Assembly (NCBI RefSeq): GCF_900116715.1
Contig: NZ_FPBM01000001.1
Span: 374,784 to 438,783, forward strand
Direction of reading: 5' to 3'
Origin: Polaromonas sp. YR568
GTDB taxonomy: Bacteria; Pseudomonadota; Gammaproteobacteria; Burkholderiales; Burkholderiaceae_C
DNA: 64,000 nt
Under the pieces are notes generated by a model that had not been told where the DNA came from, did not search any database, and worked only from the letters and a program-made list of their open reading frames with translations. The stretch's first letter is position 1. Each line of letters opens with the position of its first letter. A program made the position numbers and the translations under genes. This document shows, in pieces, positions 52,578-62,319 of the stretch.

Positions 52578-54689
52578 TTAGAGGCGTTTTAGGTCCGGAT
52601 AGCGGATGTATTCGACCAAGTCCCGGGTTTTCTGGTTCGGGGGGCGGGTGAGCAGGCTCACCAGCACGATCACCGCAAAACCGACTGGAACGCCGAAAAG
52701 CCCGGCGGAGATCGGGTCTATCCCCCACCACAGTTGCACCGGCGAGGTGATGCCGAAGGTGGCGCGCAGCCAGGCCTGGTTGGTGAACATATAGTACGAG
52801 GTCACCCCCAGTCCGCACACCATGCCCAGCACCGCCCCGATGCCGTTGGCGCGCTTCCAGAAGATGCCCAGGCTGAGCGCCGGGAAGAACGAGGCGGCAG
52901 CAAACGAGAACGCCGCAGACACCAGGAAAAGGATATCTGCCGGTTTTTGCGCCGCCACGTAGGCTGCCAGCAAAGCGACGATCAGCAGCAGAATCTTGGA
53001 CACCGTCACCCGGCTCACGGTCGAGGCATTGGGGTCGATCATCTTGTAATAGAGATCGTGGCCTAGCGCGTTGGCGATCGTCAGCAGCAGGCCATCGGCG
53101 GTCGAGAGCGCGGCAGCCAGCCCGCCGGCGGCCACCAGGCCCGAAACAACATAAGGCAGGCCCGCCAGCTCGGGGGTCAGCAGCACCACGATGTCGCCGC
53201 CTATGTTCATCTCATTGAGCTGCAGGATGTTGTCTTTATTGATATCGGTGACGGACAGCAGCGAAGGATCCACCCGCGTCCAGGAATTCACCCAGGCCGG
53301 CAACTGGTCAAAGGGCATGCCGACCAGCACGGTGAATATCTCGTACTTCACCAGCACGGCCAGCGCCGGCGCGGTGAAGTACAGCAGGAAGATGCACACC
53401 AGCGACCAGGTCACCGATTGCCGCGCCTCCCGCACGCTGGGCACGGTGTAGTAGCGCATCAAGATGTGCGGCAAGGCCGCAGTGCCCACCATGAGGCAGA
53501 ACACCAGCGCCAGGAAGTTGCGGCGTGAGGTGTCGTATGTCTCCTGCTCTTTCGGCGTTCCGTCGGGGTTGCCTGTGAACTGGGTCGCGTGGGCGGGCAT
53601 GCCGTTGAGTGGCTGGGTTTTGGTGTCGGCGGTGGCTTTGGCTGCCGTCCAGATTTTCACGGCGGCGGCTTCGTCCCGGGGCATGGCGGCAAGGGCCCTG
53701 GCCGCCGATGAGATTTCAGCGACGGACGCATTGCCGGTTTTGAGCTGCTCCATCCGTTTGGCCGCGGCCAGTTTGTCGGCGGCGAGCGATTCGGCGGGAT
53801 TTGCCAGCTTGCCCGACAGCGCTTCGGAGCGCTGCCTGAAAAGTTCGCGCACCTGCAGCTCCTTGGGGTCGGCCGTCAGTTCTTTTTCTTTTGCGGTGAC
53901 CTTTTCAAGCTGAAAGCCGTACACCAGTTGCGGCACCGGCACTCCCGTCTGCTTGACAGACAGCCAGATCACCGGAATGAGGTAGGCCACCACCAGGATG
54001 ATGTACTGGGCCACCTGCGTCCAGGTCACCGCGCGCATGCCGCCCAAAAACGAGCACACCAAAATACCGCCCAGCCCCAGGAAGATGCCCAGCTCGAACG
54101 CGATGCCGGTGAGGTAAGACGTGATCAGGCCCACGCCATAGATCTGCGCCACCAGGTAGGTGAAGGAGCACAAGATCGCCGCCCCCACACCGATGAGCCG
54201 GGGCAAGCGCCCGCCATAGCGCTCGCCCAGGAAGTCAGGAATGGTGAACTGGCCGAACTTGCGCAGATAAGGCGCCAGCACCAGCGCGACCAGGCAGTAG
54301 CCGCCTGTCCAGCCCATGATGAAAGCCAGCCCGCTGTAACCCGTGAGATAAAGCGTGCCCGCCAGGCCGATGAATGAGGCGGCCGACATCCAGTCGGCGC
54401 CGGTGGCCATGCCGTTGTAGACCGCCGGCACGCGCCGTCCGGCCACATAGTATTCAGAGGCGTCGGTGGTGCGGCTCATCACGCCTATGCCCGCATAAAG
54501 GCCGATGGTGGCCAGCAGGAAGGCGGTGCCTATCCACAGGCGCGGCAGGCCCGCGCGCTCCAGCAGCGCCAGGATGACGACAAAGACCACCAGGCCCAGC
54601 GTGTACCAGCGGTACACACGGTCCAGCTGCCTTTTGAACTGCTGGCTCGAAAGCATGACCCCGTCGCGCGAACCGAAGAAGCCGGCCAT
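52578..54689 (-). CDS. sodium:solute symporter, acetate/monocarboxylate type
   Basis: The 703-residue protein has the SSS-family pattern with thirteen or so hydrophobic helices. TDASEYYVAGRRVPAVYNGMATGADWMSAASFIGLAGTLYL is the second-helix signature, and GLVAAGGLAAALSTADGLLLTIANALGHDLY supplies the conserved sodium region. A charged insert of about 130 residues (about 265-395, rich in Lys/Glu/Ala) splits the helices, a hallmark of the VC_2705 subfamily. It most likely carries acetate or a related acid and works with the DUF4212 protein. Confidence 0.92.
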   Translation of the reverse strand: MAGFFGSRDGVMLSSQQFKRQLDRVYRWYTLGLVVFVVILALLERAGLPRLWIGTAFLLATIGLYAGIGVMSRTTDASEYYVAGRRVPAVYNGMATGADWMSAASFIGLAGTLYLTGYSGLAFIMGWTGGYCLVALVLAPYLRKFGQFTIPDFLGERYGGRLPRLIGVGAAILCSFTYLVAQIYGVGLITSYLTGIAFELGIFLGLGGILVCSFLGGMRAVTWTQVAQYIILVVAYLIPVIWLSVKQTGVPVPQLVYGFQLEKVTAKEKELTADPKELQVRELFRQRSEALSGKLANPAESLAADKLAAAKRMEQLKTGNASVAEISSAARALAAMPRDEAAAVKIWTAAKATADTKTQPLNGMPAHATQFTGNPDGTPKEQETYDTSRRNFLALVFCLMVGTAALPHILMRYYTVPSVREARQSVTWSLVCIFLLYFTAPALAVLVKYEIFTVLVGMPFDQLPAWVNSWTRVDPSLLSVTDINKDNILQLNEMNIGGDIVVLLTPELAGLPYVVSGLVAAGGLAAALSTADGLLLTIANALGHDLYYKMIDPNASTVSRVTVSKILLLIVALLAAYVAAQKPADILFLVSAAFSFAAASFFPALSLGIFWKRANGIGAVLGMVCGLGVTSYYMFTNQAWLRATFGITSPVQLWWGIDPISAGLFGVPVGFAVIVLVSLLTRPPNQKTRDLVEYIRYPDLKRL

Positions 54690-54947
54690 TCAGTCCTCGT
54701 CCGCCACGTCATGCTCGATGTCGAGCCGGTTCATGTACCAGGCATAAAAGCCGACGATGAGGCAATACACCACCAAGGCGCCCTGCGCTCCCATCCAGAA
54801 GCTGAAGGGCCAGCCGAAGAAAGTGAAATTCAGGTCGCGCGCAAAGTAACTCACACCAAACGTGACGCTGAACCAGATCAGCAGCAGCACGGCGGTTACC
54901 GCCAGGTTTTTGCGCCAATAGAGGCGGTGGCTCTCAGTGGGCTGCAT
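54690..54947 (-). CDS. DUF4212 small subunit of the sodium:solute symporter
   Basis: With the ATG at 54947 the product has 85 residues and two membrane helices (LAVTAVLLLIWFSVTFGVSYF and WMGAQGALVVYCLIVGFYAWY) with RLDIEHDVADED at the end. This is the DUF4212 family that always accompanies SSS transporters of the VC_2705 type. Its stop codon directly abuts the start of the symporter gene. Confidence 0.95.
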   Translation of the reverse strand: MQPTESHRLYWRKNLAVTAVLLLIWFSVTFGVSYFARDLNFTFFGWPFSFWMGAQGALVVYCLIVGFYAWYMNRLDIEHDVADED

Positions 54948-55539
54948 GGGCCTCCCCGCCTGCGCCTGCAAAAGCAGCCTCGTTCTCACGCTCGAACTGG
55001 GCGGCCACACGCGGCTCGAACCGCCGCAGGTGCGCAATCACCTTGCGTGCCTTGCCCGGCTGGCCCAGCGCCAGCCACACCTGTGCGAGCCGGTACCAGC
55101 CGTAGGGGCTCAAGGGCTGCAAGGCCGTGTTCTTTTGCAAGGCCTGGGCGGCTTCTTCAAAGCGCCGCGCCTCCACGTGCACCAGCGCCAGGCCATACCA
55201 GGCCTGGTCCAGCCGCGCGTCCAGCCCCACCGCGCGTTCAAAGGCGGGCCCGGCCTCCTCATGGTGCCCCGCCTGCTGCAACACATAGCCCAGGTTGAAC
55301 CAGCCTGCCGCGTGCCCCGGCCTGACGGCGGTCAACTGCCGCAAACTGGCAATCGCTTCTTGTGTAAGCTGGAGCTGCGCCGCCACATGGGCGCGGCTGG
55401 CCAGCGCATAAGGATCTTCGGGGCGTAGCCGCAGCATCTGGTCAAACGTTGCCAGGGCGGCCGGCCGTTTGACACAGGCGAGCAAAAGCAGCGCCCGCGC
55501 TTTCAGCAAGCCGTATTGAAGGCTTGTTCCTATTTGCAC
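54934..55539 (-). CDS. TPR-repeat protein
   Basis: Starting at GTG 55539, which overlaps the stop of the upstream gene, the product has 201 residues with several tetratricopeptide pairs (YALASRAHVAAQLQLTQEAIASLRQL, HAAGWFNLGYVLQQAGHHEEAGPAFERAVGLD, QAWYGLALVHVEARRFEEAAQAL). It likely mediates protein-protein contact. A longer frame to 55596 lacks a good ribosome-binding site. It is coupled to its neighbours on both sides. Confidence 0.78.
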   Translation of the reverse strand: MQIGTSLQYGLLKARALLLLACVKRPAALATFDQMLRLRPEDPYALASRAHVAAQLQLTQEAIASLRQLTAVRPGHAAGWFNLGYVLQQAGHHEEAGPAFERAVGLDARLDQAWYGLALVHVEARRFEEAAQALQKNTALQPLSPYGWYRLAQVWLALGQPGKARKVIAHLRRFEPRVAAQFERENEAAFAGAGGEAHAAH

Positions 55540-55826
55540 AGCGCCACCCCGATTTCCAGGCAGATGCGAACCTTGGCAATGGCCGCCACGACCCACACCA
55601 GCAGCAACACCAGAAACGCCACCAGCGGCACATGGCGGTCCATCACGACTTGCGGCGATATCCAGCGCGCAACCTTGACCCAGGGTCGACCCACCAATTG
55701 CAGCACACGGTAAAACGGATTGCCGTCACGCCCGGCGCCCGCCAGCAGGCCCACCACCCATTGGCCGGCCAGCGCCAGCAATGCGATTTCAGCAAGCAGT
55801 TTGACGGTGGTGGCGACGGCAAGCAT
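55530..55826 (-). CDS. small membrane protein of unknown function
   Basis: The 98-residue product has two hydrophobic segments (LLAEIALLALAGQWVVGLLAG and VPLVAFLVLLLVWVVAAIA) separated by a charged, arginine-rich loop (RVLQLVGRPWVKVARW). It resembles YggT-type proteins only in general. It overlaps the TPR gene and is probably co-transcribed with the symporter pair. Confidence 0.65.
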   Translation of the reverse strand: MLAVATTVKLLAEIALLALAGQWVVGLLAGAGRDGNPFYRVLQLVGRPWVKVARWISPQVVMDRHVPLVAFLVLLLVWVVAAIAKVRICLEIGVALCK

Positions 55827-55936
55827 GGCTCAAGGCGGGCAAAGAAAGGAAGAGAGACACGGCTTCGATTGTCATCGGACGCCTTGCCAATTGCTTACCG
55901 GGAAACCCGCTGCCACCGGGGGTTTTCCCTCGGGGC

Positions 55937-55972
55937 AAAAAAAAATGCGCTGCGGACTCTTCCGCAGCGCAT
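55937..55972 (-). terminator. terminator of ppsA
   Basis: A 12-bp perfect stem, ATGCGCTGCGGA/TCCGCAGCGCAT with a four-base loop, is followed on the minus strand by nine T residues, 24 bases after the ppsA stop. Confidence 0.92.
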
Positions 55973-55996
55973 CTTCTCAATTCAAACCAGCGGGCC

Positions 55997-58396
55997 TCAG
56001 TTGGCCAATTGCTTCCAGGTGTCGATCACCGTGTCGGGGTTCAGCGAGATCGAGCCGATACCCTCTTCTTTCAGCCACTGCGCGAAGTCGGGGTGGTCAC
56101 TGGGGCCCTGGCCGCAGATGCCGACATACTTGCCCTGCTTGCGGCAGGCCTGGATGGCGCGGCTCAGCATGGCCTTGACGGCCGGGTCGCGCTCGTCGAA
56201 GTCTTTGGCCAGAATTTCCATGCCCGAGTCGCGGTCCAGGCCCAGCGTGAGCTGGGTCAGGTCGTTCGAGCCGATCGAGAAGCCGTCGAAATACTCGAGG
56301 AACTCGTCGGCCAGGATGGCGTTGCTCGGCACTTCGCACATCATGATGACGCGCAAGTCTTTCTCGCCGCGCTTGAGGCCGTGCTGCGCAAGCAGGTCAG
56401 TGACCTTCTTCGCCTGACCCAGGGTGCGCACAAACGGCACCATGACTTCGACATTGACCAGGCCCATGTCGTCACGCACGCGCTTGAGCGCCTCGCACTC
56501 CATCGCAAAGGCTTCGCCGAAATCAGGGCTCAGGTAACGCGACGCGCCACGGAAGCCGAGCATCGGGTTCTCTTCTTCGGGCTCATAGCGCGACCCACCG
56601 ATCAGCTTGCGGTACTCATTGGACTTGAAGTCCGACAGGCGCACTATCACCGGCTTGGGCCAGAAGGCGGCGGCAATCGTCGCCACGCCCTCAACCACCT
56701 TGTCGACATAAAAAGCGCGCGGCGACGCATGGCCGCGGGCCACGCTTTCCACCGCTTTTTTCAGGTCGGCGTCGATGTTGGGGTAGTCCAGGATCGCCTT
56801 GGGGTGCACGCCGATGTTGTTGTTGATAACAAACTCAAGCCGTGCCAGGCCCACGCCGTGGTTGGGGATCTGGCAGAAGTCAAAGGCCAGTTGCGGGTTG
56901 CCCACGTTCATGGTGATCTTCAGGTCAATCGGCGGCATGTCGCCGCGCTGCACCTCGGTCACTTCGGTTTCAAGCAAGCCGTCATAGATGTTGCCGGTAT
57001 CGCCCTCGGCGCAGCTCACCGTCACCAGCATGCCGTCTTTCAGCGTTTCAGTTGCGTCACCGCAGCCGACCACGGCCGGAATACCCAGCTCGCGCGCGAT
57101 GATGGCCGCGTGGCAGGTGCGCCCGCCGCGGTTGGTGACGATGGCGCTGGCGCGCTTCATCACCGGCTCCCAGTTCGGGTCGGTCATGTCAGTCACCAGG
57201 ATGTCGCCCGGCTGCACCTGGTCCATGTCCTTGATGTCGTGCACGATGCGGACCGGGCCGGTGCCGATCTTCTGGCCAATGGCGCGGCCTTCAGCCAGCA
57301 CGGTACCGGTGCCCTTAAGCTTGTAGCGCTGCTCGGCCTTGCCTTTGGACTGGCTCTTCACCGTCTCGGGGCGCGCCTGCAGGATGTAGAGCAGGCCGTC
57401 GGTGCCGTCCTTGCCCCACTCGATGTCCATGGGGCGGCCGTAGTGGGCCTCGATGATCAGGGCGTAACGTGCCAGTTGCTCGACGTCGTCGTCGGTCAGC
57501 GAATAACGGTTGCGCAGCTCGGTCGGCACGTCGGTGGTCTTGACGAGCTTGCCGCCGGACTTCTTTTCTTCAGCCGTGGCGAATTCCATCTGCAGCAGCT
57601 TGGAGCCCAGGTTGCGGCGGATCACGGCGCGCTTGCCGGCCTTGAGCATGGGCTTGTGCACATAGAACTCGTCGGGGTTGACGGCGCCCTGCACCACGGT
57701 TTCACCCAGGCCGTAGCTGGAGGTGATGAAGACCACGTCTTCAAAGCCGCTTTCGGTGTCGATGGTGAACATCACACCGGCCGCGCCCTTGTCGCTGCGC
57801 ACCATGCGCTGGATGCCGGCGGACAGCGCCACGTCGGAATGGGCAAAACCCTGGTGCACGCGGTAGCTGATGGCGCGGTCGTTATAGAGCGAGGCGAACA
57901 CCTCTTTCATCTTGTGCAGCACGTCTTCGATGCCGACGACGTTCAGGAAGGTTTCCTGCTGGCCGGCAAAAGAGGCATCAGGCAAGTCTTCAGCCGTGGC
58001 GGACGAACGCACCGCAAAGCTGGCCTGGGCGTTGCCGGCGCTCAGCACGGCAAAACTGTCGCGAACGGCTTTTTCCAGGTCAGCCGGGAAAGGCTGGGCT
58101 TCGACCAGCGCGCGGATTCTGGCGCCGGCCTCGGCCAGTGCCCGCACGTCGTCGGTATTGAGCGCGTCCAGCACGCCGTTGATTTTTTTGTCGAGCCCGT
58201 CGTGGGCCAGGAATACGCGGAATGCGTGGGCCGTCGTCGCAAATCCAGTGGGCACCCGCACGCCCTGGGGGCCGGTGGGCAGTTGCGAGATCATTTCGCC
58301 GAGGCTGGCGTTCTTGCCGCCGACAGACTCGACGTCTGTCATCCTCAGGTTTTCAAACGGTACGACCAGGGCGGTCGCCTCAAACAGCTTGGACAT
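55997..58396 (-). CDS. ppsA: phosphoenolpyruvate synthase
   Basis: The 799-residue enzyme has an ATP-grasp domain ([35 protein letters not shown]), the swivelling His domain with [21 protein letters not shown] (the phosphorylated His) and a PEP-binding TIM barrel ([47 protein letters not shown]). It turns pyruvate and ATP into PEP, AMP and phosphate for gluconeogenesis. It is divergent from its regulator ppsR. Confidence 0.98.
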   Translation of the reverse strand: MSKLFEATALVVPFENLRMTDVESVGGKNASLGEMISQLPTGPQGVRVPTGFATTAHAFRVFLAHDGLDKKINGVLDALNTDDVRALAEAGARIRALVEAQPFPADLEKAVRDSFAVLSAGNAQASFAVRSSATAEDLPDASFAGQQETFLNVVGIEDVLHKMKEVFASLYNDRAISYRVHQGFAHSDVALSAGIQRMVRSDKGAAGVMFTIDTESGFEDVVFITSSYGLGETVVQGAVNPDEFYVHKPMLKAGKRAVIRRNLGSKLLQMEFATAEEKKSGGKLVKTTDVPTELRNRYSLTDDDVEQLARYALIIEAHYGRPMDIEWGKDGTDGLLYILQARPETVKSQSKGKAEQRYKLKGTGTVLAEGRAIGQKIGTGPVRIVHDIKDMDQVQPGDILVTDMTDPNWEPVMKRASAIVTNRGGRTCHAAIIARELGIPAVVGCGDATETLKDGMLVTVSCAEGDTGNIYDGLLETEVTEVQRGDMPPIDLKITMNVGNPQLAFDFCQIPNHGVGLARLEFVINNNIGVHPKAILDYPNIDADLKKAVESVARGHASPRAFYVDKVVEGVATIAAAFWPKPVIVRLSDFKSNEYRKLIGGSRYEPEEENPMLGFRGASRYLSPDFGEAFAMECEALKRVRDDMGLVNVEVMVPFVRTLGQAKKVTDLLAQHGLKRGEKDLRVIMMCEVPSNAILADEFLEYFDGFSIGSNDLTQLTLGLDRDSGMEILAKDFDERDPAVKAMLSRAIQACRKQGKYVGICGQGPSDHPDFAQWLKEEGIGSISLNPDTVIDTWKQLAN

Positions 58397-58616
58397 GAAA
58401 ATACTCCGGGAGGTTTAAAAACCGGGGAATTCACCATGCGCGGCAGGCAACCTTGTAGTTGTTCGAAGGGGTTGTGGCAGGGCATGATGTGACAAACTGG
58501 ATAATTGCCACGATTGTAGGGGGCTCGGGCTCCCCGTGCCGTGTCAGGCTTTCACCCGGCTTTCAACCAGCAAACCCCTTATTTGCCTTCCCTGTCCCTA
58601 TTTAGCCCCCTCCCCC

Positions 58617-59438
58617 ATGTCCCAACGCACCGTGTTTTTCATCTCCGACGGCACCGGCATCACCGCCGAAACCTTTGGTAACGCCATCCTGGCGCAGTTT
58701 GAGTTCAAGCCGCGCCACGTCCGCCTGCCCTTTATCGACAGCGTGGACAAGGCCCACCAGGCGATCCGGCAGATCAACCACACGGCCGAAGTCGAGGGCA
58801 AACGGCCCATCGTCTTCACCACGCTGGTGAACATGGAGATCCTGGCTGTCATCAAAACCCACTGCAACGGCATGCTGCTGGACATGTTCGGCATGTTCGT
58901 CGCGCCGCTGGAGGGCGAGCTGGGCATCAAGTCCAACCACCGGGTGGGGCGGTTCTCAGATGCCTCCAAAAGCAAGGAATACGACGACCGCATCGAAGCC
59001 ATCAATTTTTCGCTGGCGCACGACGATGGCCAGAGCAACCGCGACCTGGCCGGCTCGGACGTGATCCTGGTGGGCGTCAGCCGCAGCGGCAAGACGCCGA
59101 CCTCGCTTTACCTGGCCATGCAGTACGGCCTCAAGGCCTCCAACTATCCGCTGATCCCGGAAGACTTTGAGCGCCGCCAGCTGCCGCCGGCGCTGGTGCC
59201 GCACCGCAAGAAGATCTTTGGCCTGACGATCGCGCCTGAGCGCCTGGCGCAAATCCGCAACGAGCGCCGGCCCAACTCCAAATACGCCAGCCTGGAGAAC
59301 TGCCGCGAAGAAATCCACGAGGCCGAAGCCATGATGCGGCGCGAAGGGATTCGCTGGCTCTCCACCACCACCAAGTCGATTGAAGAGATTTCGACCACTA
59401 TCCTGCAGGAAATCCGGCCCGAGCGGCTCGAATACTAG
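58617..59438 (+). CDS. ppsR: PEP synthase regulatory kinase/pyrophosphorylase (DUF299)
   Basis: From the ATG at 58617 the product has 273 residues: [19 protein letters not shown] near the start and the P-loop-like [30 protein letters not shown], both DUF299 signatures. It adds or removes a phosphate on a Thr of PpsA in response to ADP and phosphate. Divergent placement with ppsA is conserved among betaproteobacteria. Confidence 0.97.
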   Translation: MSQRTVFFISDGTGITAETFGNAILAQFEFKPRHVRLPFIDSVDKAHQAIRQINHTAEVEGKRPIVFTTLVNMEILAVIKTHCNGMLLDMFGMFVAPLEGELGIKSNHRVGRFSDASKSKEYDDRIEAINFSLAHDDGQSNRDLAGSDVILVGVSRSGKTPTSLYLAMQYGLKASNYPLIPEDFERRQLPPALVPHRKKIFGLTIAPERLAQIRNERRPNSKYASLENCREEIHEAEAMMRREGIRWLSTTTKSIEEISTTILQEIRPERLEY

Positions 59439-59459
59439 GATCCTGTGGCTTGCGCCTCC

Positions 59460-60365
59460 TCAGCCCTCAGTCAAGGACACCTGGCGCCAGACGGCTGCAG
59501 CCAACGCCACATCACTCAGGCCTATTCCCACGGCCTTGTAAACCGTCAAGCCCGGCTGCGGCGTGTGGCCCAGTGCAAGCCAATCCCCCAACTGAGTGAG
59601 TTCAGCCGCCCCGGCCGGTAAATCGGCCAGTTCGCCAGACTCTGCGAGGGCCTGGGATCTCTCTTCAACCACAAGATGCCTGGCCCGGCCCACTGTCGCA
59701 GCATCGATTTCGCGGGAAGCGGGCTTGGTCGCACCTATCGCCGCCACAAAGACATGATCCTGCAGTAGCCGGCCATCAAATAGCGGCTCTGTAGCCCGGG
59801 TCGCTGTCACCAGGCCGTCGGCGCGGCGCACGGCGGTGGCCGTATCGCCCGTGACATGGCATGGAATCTGGTGCTCGGCCTGCACGGACCGCGCGAAAGC
59901 CTCAGTGCCTTCAATACCGCAAAGCAGCACCTGGGAGAAGTCCCGCACCTGCAGCATGGCGCGCACATGCGCCCGCGCCTGGATGCCCGTGCCGAACACC
60001 GTGAGCACCCGCGCGTCCGGGCGGCAGAAGATGTCGGCAGCGACGGCTGTGGTGGCCGCCGTCCGGATTTCGGTCAGGGCGTCAGCCGACATGGTGCACA
60101 AGGGCGCACCGGTCACGGCATCAAACAAAACCACCACAAATCGGAACCGGCCTTCGACCGTGCTGTAGATCTTGGCGCCGCTGACGCCCAGAGAAGGCAT
60201 CACAGCGCCCATGGTGGACAGCATGGAACCTGCGGCGGCGGTGCGCACGCGCGACTGGTTGGCGGCCCTGCCCTGGCCGAATGCGAGATAAGCCGCCCGC
60301 ACGGCAGCAATCGCCGGCGGGATGCTGATGGCAGAGCGTACCTGGGCGTCGGTCAGCAGCTTCAC
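59460..60365 (-). CDS. ornithine cyclodeaminase/mu-crystallin family reductase
   Basis: Starting at GTG 60365 (GGAGG upstream, overlapping the PhzF stop by four bases) the product has 301 residues. It shows ALTEIRTAATTAVAADIFCRPDARVLTVFGTGIQARAHV, the Rossmann core, and later LVTATRATEPLFDGRLLQDHVFVAAIGATKPASREID, both usual for the family. Members include ornithine cyclodeaminase, delta1-pyrroline-2-carboxylate reductase and alanine dehydrogenase. Given the PhzF neighbour, an imino-acid reductase is the most likely role. Confidence 0.85.
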   Translation of the reverse strand: MKLLTDAQVRSAISIPPAIAAVRAAYLAFGQGRAANQSRVRTAAAGSMLSTMGAVMPSLGVSGAKIYSTVEGRFRFVVVLFDAVTGAPLCTMSADALTEIRTAATTAVAADIFCRPDARVLTVFGTGIQARAHVRAMLQVRDFSQVLLCGIEGTEAFARSVQAEHQIPCHVTGDTATAVRRADGLVTATRATEPLFDGRLLQDHVFVAAIGATKPASREIDAATVGRARHLVVEERSQALAESGELADLPAGAAELTQLGDWLALGHTPQPGLTVYKAVGIGLSDVALAAAVWRQVSLTEG

Positions 60366-61255
60366 AGGGCCGCCTCCGGGCCCGCCAGCATGACCTCGCC
60401 GCCCAGCCAGCAGCCTGCCACCTCGCCCGCTTCCAGCCGGAAGCACACGCCGATCTCGGAAGGGCATCCCATGGCCCAGCCCTGGCGCACCGTGATGGGC
60501 GCGCCGGACGCATCGACCAGGCCAAGATGCAGCAAGCCAAACGACAAAGCGGCTGCAGCGATACCGGTAGCGGCATCTTCCGGGTACCCGCTGGACTTGG
60601 GAAACTGCCTGGCGGCAAACACCTGCCGCGCCCCATCGACTACGGCATAGGGATACAAACCAGTCGAGCCCAGCCTCTCGCACAAGGCCTCCACCTTAGA
60701 GAAATCGGGGGTCAGGCCGTCCAGCGCTTCAACGCTCTGCAGCCTGACCAGCGTTTTGACCCGGCTGGTGCTGGCATTGAGCACCTCGCCCTGTATGTGC
60801 GCAGACGGAATACCCAGCACCTTCGCGATGGCAGCCACCGCATCCGCATCCAGAACGCTGACCTCGCCGGCCGGTTGCGTGATACGCACCTGCCGGTCAA
60901 CCCATTCACCCGCCACCGTCCCGCTGACGGTCTCGATCAGGACGCGCTCACCCGACCAGAGGCCGCGCTCGCGCAGGCACCACAAGGCGCCCACCGTGGC
61001 ATGGCCGCACATTTCCATTTCGTGGTGGGGCACAAAAAACCGGAAACGCCAATCGCACCCGGGCGACGAGGGCCGCAGAATAAAACCTGCCTCATGCCCA
61101 TAGTGCGATGCGATGGCGCGCATGGCATCGCCGTCAAGCGCATCAGCCTCAAAAGTAATGGGCGCGGGGTTGCCGCCTTGCTGTTTGCCCTCGGGGGTGG
61201 GCGCCGGAAAAACCCGGATCAGCGTGGTTTGCGGGGTAGGTGTCGATCGTGTCAT
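60362..61255 (-). CDS. PhzF-family isomerase
   Basis: With the ATG at 61255 the product has 297 residues. It has IRVFPAPTPEGKQQGGNPAPIT at the start, GFILRPS in place of the usual catalytic Glu segment (ASHYGHEAGFILRP keeps the Glu), CGHATVGALWCL and ATGIAAAALSFGLL, the two-domain DapF fold signature. Members isomerise amino acids or phenazine precursors. Overlap of four bases with both neighbours shows an operon with the Bug and cyclodeaminase genes. Confidence 0.9.
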   Translation of the reverse strand: MTRSTPTPQTTLIRVFPAPTPEGKQQGGNPAPITFEADALDGDAMRAIASHYGHEAGFILRPSSPGCDWRFRFFVPHHEMEMCGHATVGALWCLRERGLWSGERVLIETVSGTVAGEWVDRQVRITQPAGEVSVLDADAVAAIAKVLGIPSAHIQGEVLNASTSRVKTLVRLQSVEALDGLTPDFSKVEALCERLGSTGLYPYAVVDGARQVFAARQFPKSSGYPEDAATGIAAAALSFGLLHLGLVDASGAPITVRQGWAMGCPSEIGVCFRLEAGEVAGCWLGGEVMLAGPEAAL

Positions 61256-62229
61256 TCCGCCCTCGCCCCCACGGATTTGGCCACCGAACCCCACAACTGG
61301 GTGTCGTAGGCGATGCGCTGCTGCATCAGCGAAGTGGGCAAAGACAAAGGCGTCACGCCTTTGGACAAATAGTCCGCGCGCAGGCTGCGGTCTTCCTGCA
61401 CCTTGGCAATCGCCGCGTGCACGCGTTGCACCACGCTGTCGGGGGTGTTCGCCGGCGCGGCAATGCCGTACCAGAGCTCAGGCGTGAAGCTGCCCAGCCC
61501 GCTTTCCGAAAACGTGGGCAGCTCGCTCAGCAAGGCGCTTTTTTGCGTGGTCGCCAGGCCTTTGACCTTGCCTGCGCGTATCTGCTGGGTCAGTGTGGCG
61601 GGGTTGTCGAACAGCGCCTGCACCACGCCGCCCATCAGGTCGACCAGCGCCGGCGCGGCGCCACGGTAAGGCACATGGGTCACCTCAACACCTGCCCGCT
61701 GCTTGAACAGTTCGCCGATCAGGTGGCTCAGCGTTCCCGCGCCCACGCTGGCGTAGTTCAACTGGCCCTTGTGGGCCTTGGCATAGGCGATGAATTCACG
61801 CAGGTTTTTCACCTCCAGGCTGGCAGGCACCGCGAGGATATAGGGCGACACACCCAGAAAGGTGATGTGTTTCAAATCCTTGACCGGGTCATACCCCAGC
61901 TTGGGATAGACGGCGAGCGCCGCTGCCACGGTAGACGTGGTCGTCACGATCAGGGTGTAGCCGTCAGGCGCGGCCCGGGCGGCAGTGCCAGTTCCGACGG
62001 TTCCGCCCGCGCCCGAGCGGTTGTCCACGATCACCGGCACGCCCAGTTCAGCCTGGAGCTTGGACTGCATGGCCCGCACGACCAGGTCGGTGCCGCCGCC
62101 CGCCGGGAAAGGCACCACAAAGGTGATGGGCTTGGCGGGCCAGGCCTGGGCGCGGGAGAGGCTGGAAAGCCACGGCGTGGCCAGGGCTGTGGCGGCGGCA
62201 GACTGGATCAAAGTGCGGCGGGTGGGCAT
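61252..62229 (-). CDS. Bug/TctC-type substrate-binding protein
   Basis: From the ATG at 62229 the product has 325 residues with a Tat-like signal (MPTRRTLIQSAAATALAT) and the Bug motif PITFVVPFPAGGGTDLVVRAMQSKL. It overlaps the PhzF gene by four bases. It should bind the substrate of this operon and, as no TctA/TctB are near, must use a transporter encoded elsewhere. The PhzF and cyclodeaminase neighbours point to an amino or imino acid ligand. Confidence 0.92.
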   Translation of the reverse strand: MPTRRTLIQSAAATALATPWLSSLSRAQAWPAKPITFVVPFPAGGGTDLVVRAMQSKLQAELGVPVIVDNRSGAGGTVGTGTAARAAPDGYTLIVTTTSTVAAALAVYPKLGYDPVKDLKHITFLGVSPYILAVPASLEVKNLREFIAYAKAHKGQLNYASVGAGTLSHLIGELFKQRAGVEVTHVPYRGAAPALVDLMGGVVQALFDNPATLTQQIRAGKVKGLATTQKSALLSELPTFSESGLGSFTPELWYGIAAPANTPDSVVQRVHAAIAKVQEDRSLRADYLSKGVTPLSLPTSLMQQRIAYDTQLWGSVAKSVGARAE

Positions 62230-62319
62230 GATGAAGCTCCGTGGGTTCAAAGCCTGATCGTGGCCTGCCACCCTGCCGGCGTCTAACACCATCACGACAT
62301 CGTCTGCCACAATTGCGCC

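Noticed and set aside
56009-58492. Very long open frame on the plus strand opposite ppsA
   Set aside because: It is a GC-rich shadow of the ppsA gene, His/Val/Gly-rich with no family features; ppsA on the other strand has all catalytic motifs.
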